From contig CAJXII010000088.1 of NCBI GenBank assembly GCA_913054415.1, forward strand, positions 1 to 6,274: a DNA stretch of 6,274 bases, read 5' to 3'. This DNA is from an uncultured Arcobacter sp. (GTDB lineage: Bacteria > Campylobacterota > Campylobacteria > Campylobacterales > Arcobacteraceae). A program made the translations under genes and the position numbers. The notes under the pieces are model-generated. The model searched no databases and was not told where the DNA came from. It saw nothing but the letters and a program-made list of their open reading frames with translations. The stretch's first letter is position 1. Each line of letters opens with the position of its first letter. Positions 1-5,807 of this stretch are shown here, piece after piece.

Positions 1-14
1 TATAGAATTTGCAT

Positions 15-1592
15 TTAAAGTTTTTTATCAATTGATGATTTAGTATAAAATTGAATATCTTCTTTTAATTTTCGTTTTAAAACTTTATTGGTTGCATTTT
101 TAGGTAATTCATCTATAAAATATATATGTTTTGGTATTTTAAAATTTGCCAAATGCTCTTTTAGATATTTTTTTATAGATAACTCATCAATATTTTTATT
201 TTCTTGTAACTGAACAAAAGCAACAATTTTTTCATCTTTTGTTTCATCTTCTATTCCAATAACTGCTACTGCATCTACTTCATCTAATTTAACTATCAAC
301 TCCTCTATCTCTCTTGGATATACATTGATACCTTTTGAGATAATTAAATCTTTTTTTCTATCTACAATATATATAAAACCATCTTTATCAACATATCCTA
401 AATCTCCTGTTCTTAACCATCCATTTATAATAGTTTCATCTGTTGCTGTTTCATTATTGTAATAACCTTGCATTACACAATCACCGCGAACAATAATCTC
501 ACCTATTTGACCTGTTTCTACTTCTAAAAGCTCATCATCTACTATTTTAACTTCATAAGTTTTAAAAGGTAGTCCTACACTTAAAACCTTTCTTTTGTCA
601 AATAAGTTTGAACTAACTGCTGGAGAACATTCGCTTAAACCATATCCCTCTATCATAATAGCATTTTTAAATTTTTTATTAAAATCGTTTAAAACTTGTT
701 CACTTAATGGTGCAGAACCACTAATAAATAATCTTATAGAATTAAACCACATAAAATACCAAGGAATTTTAGCCTTATTTAATGCATTATAAATTTGAGG
801 TGCTCCTAAAAAAATTGTAACTCTTTTTAATAAAACCTGTTTTAAAACATTTGAAAAAGGAAAAATAGATTTCACAACTACTATTGAAGCATTGTAGTAA
901 ATAGGTGCAATTATCATAACTCCCAAAGTAAAAGAATGAAACATAGGCAAATAAACTATAAAACGATCCTTTGAAGTCAATTTAAATCTTTCACCACCAG
1001 CAATAGAATTTGAAAAGATATTTCTATAACTTAACATAGCTCCTTTTGGATTACCTGTGGTTCCAGAAGTGTAAATAATAATTGCAATATCATCTAATTT
1101 TGGAGAATGAATAATATCTTCATTAATATTAATATGGTTCAATGCCTCATCAAAACAAAAATTATTTTCATCTAATTTTGATGAATTGTTTGTCCATATA
1201 ATTTTTTGCACAAATGTATTTTCCAATACATTTGCTAACTCTTTTTTAAATTCGGAACTTGCTATAAGTAATTTTGCTTCACAATTATTTATAATATACT
1301 CAAGTTCATCTTGTTTTAAAAAATTATTTATAGGAACTGCAATAGCACCCAATTTTGTAATCGCAAATAAAGATATAATAAAATATTCGCTATTTTCTAA
1401 GACCATAGCTACTTTATCTTTATATTTAATACCACTTAACTCCAAAAATCTAGCAAATTGATCAACTTTATTTTTAAGTTCTTTATTTGTAAGTTTTGTT
1501 GTTTGAGTTAAAATAATATTTTTATTACTTTTTTCCTTAATATTTTTTTCTAATAACTCATAAAAATTATTATATTTATAATTTAAAGACAT
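15..1592 (-). CDS. Long-chain fatty-acid--CoA ligase (FadD-like AMP-binding enzyme)
   Basis: Predicted cytoplasmic or membrane-associated ligase of 525 aa that activates a carboxylic acid, probably a fatty acid, to acyl-CoA through an acyl-adenylate. The ANL-superfamily core motifs are all visible: the P-loop YTSGTTGNPKG at residues 174-184, GYGLSE at 316-321, TGD at 396-398, and the hinge region DRKKDLIISKG at 411-421 with the conserved Arg412. The C-terminal lysine motif NKVLKRK gives Lys503 as the likely catalytic lysine. The length is normal for the family and no part is missing. Its ATG overlaps the stop codon of the upstream FadL-like gene by one base (TAATG), and an AGGA Shine-Dalgarno lies about ten bases upstream, which supports this start. 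Its position after a lipase and a FadL porin favours a long-chain fatty acid as substrate. A medium-chain or aromatic acid cannot be excluded. Family call is firm; exact substrate is inferred. Confidence 0.9.
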   Translation of the reverse strand: MSLNYKYNNFYELLEKNIKEKSNKNIILTQTTKLTNKELKNKVDQFARFLELSGIKYKDKVAMVLENSEYFIISLFAITKLGAIAVPINNFLKQDELEYIINNCEAKLLIASSEFKKELANVLENTFVQKIIWTNNSSKLDENNFCFDEALNHININEDIIHSPKLDDIAIIIYTSGTTGNPKGAMLSYRNIFSNSIAGGERFKLTSKDRFIVYLPMFHSFTLGVMIIAPIYYNASIVVVKSIFPFSNVLKQVLLKRVTIFLGAPQIYNALNKAKIPWYFMWFNSIRLFISGSAPLSEQVLNDFNKKFKNAIMIEGYGLSECSPAVSSNLFDKRKVLSVGLPFKTYEVKIVDDELLEVETGQIGEIIVRGDCVMQGYYNNETATDETIINGWLRTGDLGYVDKDGFIYIVDRKKDLIISKGINVYPREIEELIVKLDEVDAVAVIGIEDETKDEKIVAFVQLQENKNIDELSIKKYLKEHLANFKIPKHIYFIDELPKNATNKVLKRKLKEDIQFYTKSSIDKKL

Positions 1593-2821
1593 TAAAAACT
1601 TATCCTATAAGCCACAGAAAGTAAATATGCTTTTGCATCGGTAAATTCACCATCTACAACTTTTTGATTATTTTCATCATAATTTGTTACTTTTCTTGAA
1701 TCTTTGATATCAACTAAGTATCCAACAGAAAAACTGCTTTTTTTATCTAATTTATAATCAAAACCTGCAGAATATAATGTTGCATCACTATCAGGTAGTT
1801 CAAAACCTACATTTTTAGTTGGTTCAGGATTTTCATCTTTTGCATAACCAAACATAATAGTTGTTTTGTTACTTAGTTGATGTGTAATACCTAATCTATA
1901 TGCCCTAGTATCTTTCCATTGTCTATCTTTTGGATTATCAAAAGCACCTTTTAATACCAACGGTATAGGACTATCATATTCAAAATCTAAAGCTTTATAT
2001 TTAGACCAATATGTTTTATCATATTCTATTTCTATTGTTGTTTTATTAAATTTAAACGAATAAGCAGCACTTAAAACTGCTGGTAAAGGAACTGTAACAT
2101 TTGCTCCACCATCATACACTTTTGTTCTACTTAGATATAATTTTGCATTACCCTCCTCTTTTAAATCAACATTTGACCTATAAGTTAATGAAATATTGCT
2201 TTTATTTGTTATTTTATAAGCTAATGCCATATTATAACCATATTCTAAGGTATTACCCTCCATATCTCGTGCAACTGGTTTTATTGTAGTTCCATCACTT
2301 TTTACAATTCCTTTGCTATAAACTGCTCTTAAACCACCAGCAATTGAGAAACTATCACCAAGCATATAAGAAACAACAGGATTAAATTCTATTATTTTTA
2401 AACTAAACTCTTCTGCATATAATTTTTCATACAAATAATCCCATCTTTTAGCTAATCCACCTGGAGCTGTAATAGAAAAACCATATCTAAAGTTATTGTG
2501 TTTGCAAGATGTAAAAAATATTGTTGGCACTACAAAATTCTCTTCTTTTGAGATTCCATCTTTAAAAGTTGTTGTATTGTCTTTATATTTAATACCTGTT
2601 AGATGTATATGCATTAAAGAAATTTCTAAATCTTTTTGATCTGCATTAAAGCTCATATTAGCAGGGTTATAATATGATGCTTCAGCCTTATTTGAATTTG
2701 CTATATAAGCTCCACTTAATGCTACTGATTTTGCAGATTGCTCTGGTATTCTCCAAGCACTTGCAAATAATACACTACTTGTTATTATAGATAATGATGC
2801 TATTTTTAGTATTGTTTTCAT
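1592..2821 (-). CDS. FadL/OmpP1/TodX-family outer-membrane transporter
   Basis: Predicted 409-aa outer-membrane beta-barrel that takes up long-chain fatty acids or other hydrophobic molecules by diffusion. It begins with a Sec signal peptide (Lys2 and Lys6, hydrophobic stretch to about residue 20, probable cleavage after Ala-Ser-Ala at 20-22). The mature N-terminus has the FadL-like pattern PEQSAKSVALSGAYIA (residues 26-41), and the family NPA motif follows at 52-54 (YYNPANMSF). The rest alternates polar and hydrophobic residues as in beta-strands, and the protein ends in YRISF with a C-terminal Phe, the classic barrel-assembly signal. Length fits the family. The start codon overlaps the lipase stop (TAATG), with a strong GGGGAG ribosome binding site inside the end of the lipase gene. 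The gene also overlaps the next one by one base. Context with a lipase and an acyl-CoA ligase supports fatty-acid uptake; TodX-like aromatic transport is the alternative. Confidence 0.9.
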   Translation of the reverse strand: MKTILKIASLSIITSSVLFASAWRIPEQSAKSVALSGAYIANSNKAEASYYNPANMSFNADQKDLEISLMHIHLTGIKYKDNTTTFKDGISKEENFVVPTIFFTSCKHNNFRYGFSITAPGGLAKRWDYLYEKLYAEEFSLKIIEFNPVVSYMLGDSFSIAGGLRAVYSKGIVKSDGTTIKPVARDMEGNTLEYGYNMALAYKITNKSNISLTYRSNVDLKEEGNAKLYLSRTKVYDGGANVTVPLPAVLSAAYSFKFNKTTIEIEYDKTYWSKYKALDFEYDSPIPLVLKGAFDNPKDRQWKDTRAYRLGITHQLSNKTTIMFGYAKDENPEPTKNVGFELPDSDATLYSAGFDYKLDKKSSFSVGYLVDIKDSRKVTNYDENNQKVVDGEFTDAKAYLLSVAYRISF

Positions 2822-4155
2822 TATTTTATCTCCCCACTTCTTATTTGATTAAACCAATTTATTGCTGCACCATAGGCTTCTGTTGCACAATTTGCATGAA
2901 TAAATGGATGTGTAGCATCTTGTTGTTGCGATAACATTACAGTAGGTATTATTGTTTTGTTAATATCAGTTGCTCCATTTTCTATAAATTTATTATAAGC
3001 AGTTTCGGTCATACTAAGTGGTATTATTTCATCTTGTTCACATTGAATTAAATATATTTTAGATTTTGGTTTCCAATTATACACACTATTTTCTTCAAAA
3101 GCTACTTTTACTGCATTATTTTGATTATTTTGATAATCATTTATAAAAGAAGCACTAAATAGTTTACTAGCATTATATTCTTTATACCCACCTTGAGCAG
3201 ATAATCCAAAAGTAGATACTTGAATAACAGTTCCGTTATAATCACCCATAAACAACGGATTAAATGTAGTTTTATTTATATCACTATTTAAAATATCATC
3301 TAATGTAATGTTTGTGTTATATTGTGAATATGAAGAAACTATATATTCTAAAAATGCAGGATATTGCATAAGATGTGTAGCATTTACTTCAATATCTCCT
3401 AAACCTTTTAAATCATAAGGTCCAGCCATAGGAGCAACACCCATAAGTTTAAACTCATCACTATGATTTTCTTCTATATCTTGAGCTAATGCCATAGCAG
3501 TATATCCACCTTGAGAGTATCCACTAATATATAATTGACCATTAAATAAAATATTATTATCTGTCATATATCTTATACTTGCTCTTATCATATCTAAAGA
3601 TGCCCTAGCACTTGCTTTTTTAAGCATATATGGATGAACTATATTATTTGAATCTCCATAACCTATATAATCAGGTGCAATTAAAGCAAAACCAGCATAT
3701 CCCGTTGTTGAAACTGCCAAAGAATAATCTGGTATTCCATTTGCAACTTCTGTATTGGTAGGAGCTTCTGCATTTGTAAATATTGTTCCATGGTTATCAC
3801 AAATAGCTGAAATTGAAAAAGGTGTTTCTCCTTGAGATATTCTATAAGCATTATAAGCCTCTGTTGCACTTGGTATTACAAGAAGTCCCGAAGCTGTAAT
3901 ATCTTCATTATTTTGACCTTTTGTTTTGTAAGTAATTTTAACTGCTTTATATCCAAAAGCATTTGTAGCATTTGCATCTATCTTTGCTTTTACAATATTT
4001 AACATCACAGATGCATTTATATCATCTATAACTGTAGCACTTACTAAATTATTGCCAACAATATTTTCATCTGTATTATCAATACCACAACCGTTAAATA
4101 CTATTGATAAAACAGAAAAAACTACAAACATCAATGTAAGCTTGATTTTAATCAT
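2821..4155 (-). CDS. Secreted lipase-like alpha/beta-hydrolase, probable lipoprotein
   Basis: Predicted 444-aa ester hydrolase exported from the cytoplasm. The N-terminus has lysines then a hydrophobic stretch ending in SIVFNGC. Cys23 is a plausible lipidation site, although Phe at position -3 is not the usual Leu, and there is no Asp at +2, so outer-membrane anchoring is plausible. The nucleophile elbow GYSQGG places the catalytic serine at Ser214. Asp375 in QCEQDEIIP and a histidine in ATHPFIH (His416 or His420) are the likely rest of the triad. An oxyanion-side HGT motif is at 122-124, and APDYIGYGDS lies at 160-169. This arrangement resembles the secretory lipase group (LIP, Pfam PF03583) and related esterases. 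It is the first gene of a three-gene unit; an AAGG Shine-Dalgarno lies about seven bases before the ATG, and its stop overlaps the FadL start. Hydrolase fold is confident; whether it acts on triglycerides, wax esters, polyesters or short esters is not known. Confidence 0.82.
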   Translation of the reverse strand: MIKIKLTLMFVVFSVLSIVFNGCGIDNTDENIVGNNLVSATVIDDINASVMLNIVKAKIDANATNAFGYKAVKITYKTKGQNNEDITASGLLVIPSATEAYNAYRISQGETPFSISAICDNHGTIFTNAEAPTNTEVANGIPDYSLAVSTTGYAGFALIAPDYIGYGDSNNIVHPYMLKKASARASLDMIRASIRYMTDNNILFNGQLYISGYSQGGYTAMALAQDIEENHSDEFKLMGVAPMAGPYDLKGLGDIEVNATHLMQYPAFLEYIVSSYSQYNTNITLDDILNSDINKTTFNPLFMGDYNGTVIQVSTFGLSAQGGYKEYNASKLFSASFINDYQNNQNNAVKVAFEENSVYNWKPKSKIYLIQCEQDEIIPLSMTETAYNKFIENGATDINKTIIPTVMLSQQQDATHPFIHANCATEAYGAAINWFNQIRSGEIK

Positions 4156-4219
4156 AATTTATCCTTAAAAAAAATTTGAAATAAGCATAACAAAATTTAT
4201 TTTATGATTATGTTAAAAT

Positions 4220-4250
4220 ATTATATTTATCTATTAGTTTTAGATGTTCA
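4220..4250 (-). promoter_or_regulatory. Candidate sigma-70-type promoter for the lipase-fadL-fadD operon
   Basis: On the minus strand a perfect TATAAT lies at 4225-4220. Upstream, TGAACA at 4250-4245 is a 4/6 match to the -35 consensus at a long 19-base spacing. The start codon is 65 bases further on, with AAGG at 4166-4163 as the ribosome binding site. An AT-rich imperfect dyad (CATAA at 4186-4190 with TTATG at 4208-4212, AAAAT at 4192-4196 with ATTTT at 4199-4203) falls in the predicted leader and could be an operator or nothing. Campylobacterota promoters often have a weak -35, so the -10 carries the call. In such AT-rich DNA chance matches are common. Confidence 0.4.
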
Positions 4251-4270
4251 GTATAATTTTATGTAAAAAA

Positions 4271-4295
4271 GTAACAAAAACAGTAAAAATTTTAC
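4271..4295 (-). terminator. Weak possible terminator after nifU
   Basis: Directly after the nifU stop codon, the transcript contains a short near-perfect dyad (GTAAAA...TTTTAC, 4295-4283) followed by two U-rich runs (TGTTTTTG and ACTTTTTT). The stem is only about five A/U-dominated pairs, so it is weak as an intrinsic terminator. The position, between the end of the nif genes and the promoter of the next unit, is what makes it worth listing. The remainder of the gap 4156-4295 shows no further gene. Confidence 0.25.
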
Positions 4296-5276
4296 CTAAA
4301 CTGGTAAAACTCTTATGTTTTCATCAACTTTTTGTCTTAAAGTTGCTTCTATAGCATAAAGTGTTCCTGTGCTTCCACTTGCACAACTTCCACAAGCACC
4401 TAAGTATCTTATATAAATATCATAGTATGGAAGATTTTCTTTTATATCAATTATCTCCATATCTCCACCATCCATTACAAGCATTGGTCTTATATATTCA
4501 TCTATTACAACATCAACTGCTTTTATTCTTTGAACCATTGTCATTTTATCAAAAGAATTTTCTCCACTTTGTGTAGTTTGTGCAGCTGCTTCTAATTTTT
4601 CTCTATTTATTTGCTCTCTAACTTCAGCTAAAATATCTACAAGATATATATCTTTTGGTTCATGACCACCAGGTCTTATACAAGATTTACAATAACTTCC
4701 AGCTTTTGTAATTTCAATAATTTGTTCAACCTCTTTTATATCATGTGTCCTAATAGCATCGATAACCTCTTGTTTAGTAACTCTTGCACATTCACAAACT
4801 ATATCAGCATTTACAAGTGTTTCTCTACTAACTCCTTTATATTGAGCAGCAGCTTCAAGTATAACATCATAAGCCATAACAGAACAATGCATCTTTTGAG
4901 GTGGAACTGCTGGAGTATTTTCATCATCTCTTAAATAAGCTTCAACATCTTGATTTGTGATATGAATAGCTTCATCTACAGTTTTTCCTACACAAAGCTC
5001 TGCCATTGCATCACTAGAAGCAATAGCTGTTCCACAACCAAAAGATTTGAATTTTGATTCTAATATTTTATCTGTTTTCTCATCAACCACCCAATAAAGT
5101 CGCACAGCATCTCCACAAGATTCTGCTCCAAAATCTGCAACTATCAATCTTCCATTTAATCTTGTAGCATCTTCTTGAGTCAATTCTCCTAATGCTACAG
5201 GATTATTCATACGATCTTGAACTTTTTTACTGTATTGTTCCCATACATTTCCACTTACTAAATCACTTCTTGCCAT
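4296..5276 (-). CDS. nifU: NifU, three-domain Fe-S cluster assembly scaffold
   Basis: Cytoplasmic scaffold, 326 aa, on which Fe-S clusters are assembled from NifS-derived sulfur and passed to apoproteins. Three domains are seen in order. The N-terminal IscU-like domain (about 5-150) has ligand cysteines Cys54 in ESCGD, Cys81 in FGCGTA and Cys131 in MHCSV, with the conserved Asp56. The central BFD-like [2Fe-2S] domain (about 158-215) has Cys161 and Cys163 in VCECARVT and Cys196 and Cys199 in YCKSC. The C-terminal Nfu domain (about 245-326) has the CxxC pair Cys295/Cys298 in ACGSC. All nine expected cysteines are present, and the length is close to that of NifU in nitrogen fixers. In Campylobacterota this pair is known as the general assembly system, so it does not imply nitrogen fixation. 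The start has AGGAG nine bases upstream. The gene is in line with nifS but separated from it by the IVP cassette. Confidence 0.96.
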   Translation of the reverse strand: MARSDLVSGNVWEQYSKKVQDRMNNPVALGELTQEDATRLNGRLIVADFGAESCGDAVRLYWVVDEKTDKILESKFKSFGCGTAIASSDAMAELCVGKTVDEAIHITNQDVEAYLRDDENTPAVPPQKMHCSVMAYDVILEAAAQYKGVSRETLVNADIVCECARVTKQEVIDAIRTHDIKEVEQIIEITKAGSYCKSCIRPGGHEPKDIYLVDILAEVREQINREKLEAAAQTTQSGENSFDKMTMVQRIKAVDVVIDEYIRPMLVMDGGDMEIIDIKENLPYYDIYIRYLGACGSCASGSTGTLYAIEATLRQKVDENIRVLPV

Positions 5277-5285
5277 ATCTTTTTA

Positions 5286-5290
5286 CTCCT
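5286..5290 (-). promoter_or_regulatory. nifU ribosome binding site (AGGAG)
   Basis: AGGAG, nine bases before the nifU ATG, is a strong Shine-Dalgarno and fixes the start. It lies just outside the repeat array that begins at 5301, so nifU kept its own translation signal next to the cassette. Confidence 0.8.
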
Positions 5291-5300
5291 TTTGTTGTTT

Positions 5301-5346
5301 TAGTGGGTAGTAAATGGTGGGTAGTAAGTAGTAAGTGGTAGGTAGT
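5301..5346 (+). repeat. Heptamer array, inverted copy (nifU side)
   Basis: On the plus strand this segment is six consecutive 7-bp units from 5302 to 5343 (AGTGGGT, AGTAAAT, GGTGGGT and so on) plus a partial unit. It fits the same RGTRRGT consensus found on the minus strand in the two other arrays, so it is inverted relative to them. Only one unit departs from the consensus, by an A/G change at its sixth base. It forms the 3' arm of the predicted RNA hairpins. Confidence 0.85.
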
Positions 5347-5355
5347 TCATAGATC

Positions 5356-5404
5356 ATTCACCACTAACTACTCACCACTTACTACCTACTACTCACCACT
5401 CACT
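5356..5404 (-). repeat. Heptamer array, central copy (after the IVP gene stop)
   Basis: Seven contiguous units read on the minus strand from 5404 to 5356, beginning AGTGAGT, GGTGAGT and ending AGTTAGT, GGTGAAT. The last two units carry the only departures from RGTRRGT. One more unit, AGTGAGT at 5415-5409, lies four bases upstream and overlaps the end of the IVP reading frame: it encodes the last Ser-Glu and the first base of the TAG stop. Confidence 0.85.
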
Positions 5405-5406
5405 AT

Positions 5407-5751
5407 CTACTCACTTCTTAATCTATTTTTTAAACTTTGTAACATTGGATTAATTTCATTTAATTTTTTAATCCACTCTAAACCTGTTTGTTTATTGATA
5501 TATTCAATTTCAATCCCAATATAAATTTGAGTAATAAGCTCAGCTACTGAACCTTTTGCAATCTCAATATATCTAATTTTTTCTTTATTTGAATCTTTTT
5601 CAAAACCCTCTGCGATATTACTTGCAATAGATAATGAACTTCGTGTAATCTGATCTTTAAATCCAAAATCTTTACACTGTGCAAAATATTTATAAATATC
5701 TACACTTATCCTACAACTTTGTTTCCAAACATCTAAAGTTTCACACTTCAT
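5407..5751 (-). CDS. Four-helix-bundle protein of the 23S rRNA IVP / S23 family
   Basis: A 114-aa protein that looks full length for the family (TIGR02436 / Pfam PF05635). Recognisable features are the N-terminal LDVWKQS (residues 6-12), the core FGFKDQITRSSLSIASNIAEGF (residues 29-50, with the hallmark SNIAEGF at 44-50), and SNKEKIRYIEIAKGSVAELITQ spanning 54-75. Helices are expected at about 5-25, 31-50, 55-85 and 89-112. There is no signal peptide and no catalytic motif. Family members are encoded within 23S rRNA intervening sequences and are related in fold to the Avd accessory protein of diversity-generating retroelements; their biochemical role is poorly known and nucleic-acid binding is a reasonable guess. 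The gene fits tightly in its repeats: an array ends five bases before the ATG and supplies GTAGG as a weak ribosome binding site, and a repeat unit encodes the C-terminal Ser-Glu. It lies between nifS and nifU, probably co-transcribed, with no evident link to Fe-S assembly. Confidence 0.9.
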   Translation of the reverse strand: MKCETLDVWKQSCRISVDIYKYFAQCKDFGFKDQITRSSLSIASNIAEGFEKDSNKEKIRYIEIAKGSVAELITQIYIGIEIEYINKQTGLEWIKKLNEINPMLQSLKNRLRSE

Positions 5752-5756
5752 ATCCT

Positions 5757-5805
5757 ACCTACTACTCACCACTCACTACTTACTACCTACCACTCACTAC
5801 TCACT
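5757..5805 (-). repeat. Heptamer array between nifS and the IVP gene
   Basis: Seven perfect RGTRRGT units in a row on the minus strand (5805 to 5757), for example AGTGAGT, GGTAGGT and AGTAAGT. Positions 2, 3, 6 and 7 of the unit are invariant (G, T, G, T); positions 1, 4 and 5 alternate between A and G. The array starts two bases after the nifS stop and ends five bases before the IVP start. Because 7 is not a multiple of 3, TAG and TGA triplets in the units fall in all frames. Confidence 0.9.
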
Positions 5806-5807
5806 CT

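Larger units (their letters stand above)
5301..5405 (-). promoter_or_regulatory. Predicted long RNA hairpin between the IVP gene and nifU
   Basis: In the transcript, 5405-5360 can pair with 5346-5301 around a 13-base loop (5347-5359). Of 46 positions, 34 are Watson-Crick and 6 more are G-U; the longest unbroken run is 17 pairs. No U-run follows (the next bases are AAAACAACAAAAGGAG), so it does not look like an intrinsic terminator. It could be an RNase III processing site, a stability element or a barrier that changes the NifS:NifU ratio. It competes with a pairing between the same 3' arm and the array upstream of the gene. Confidence 0.5.
5301..5806. mobile_element. Putative IVP/S23 cassette bounded by heptamer-repeat arrays
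   Basis: This 506-bp segment between nifS and nifU contains one small IVP-type gene and three arrays of a degenerate 7-bp repeat. Its outer ends are inverted copies: 5301-5346 compared with the reverse complement of 5761-5806 gives 38 identities in 46 positions, and seven of the eight differences are A/G exchanges. A third array (5356-5404) lies just after the gene's stop. An exact 24-bp direct repeat (5382-5405 and 5755-5778) brackets the coding region. On-paper removal restores a nifS-nifU spacer of about 26 bases with the nifU ribosome binding site intact. IVP-family genes are known from intervening sequences in 23S rRNA genes, whose ends are inverted repeats; here the same design lies between protein genes. 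No transposase or recombinase is encoded, so how it moves, if it moves, is unknown. Exact ends are uncertain because the repeats are simple. Confidence 0.5.

Noticed and set aside
595..1461. Plus-strand open frames opposite the acyl-CoA ligase
   Set aside because: They are shadows of the ligase coding strand with no ribosome binding site or recognisable domain.
4361..4934. Plus-strand open frames of 71 and 90 codons over nifU
   Set aside because: They are antisense to a gene with all its conserved motifs, have low-complexity translations and match no family I recognise.
4296..5276. Evidence of nitrogen fixation from nifS/nifU
   Set aside because: No nitrogenase or other nif gene is present, and this pair serves general Fe-S assembly in Campylobacterota.
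5301..5346. G-quadruplex
   Set aside because: G runs are at most three long and too few; most are GG or single G.
5301..5405. Intrinsic terminator after the IVP gene
   Set aside because: The stem is not G/C-rich and is followed by an A-rich stretch, not a U-run, in the transcript.
5407..5751. Diversity-generating retroelement with an Avd protein
   Set aside because: The protein is of the same broad fold family as Avd, but no reverse transcriptase, template repeat or variable repeat is visible in the window.
5301..5806. CRISPR array
   Set aside because: The repeats are tandem 7-bp units with no unique spacers of regular length, and no cas gene is present.
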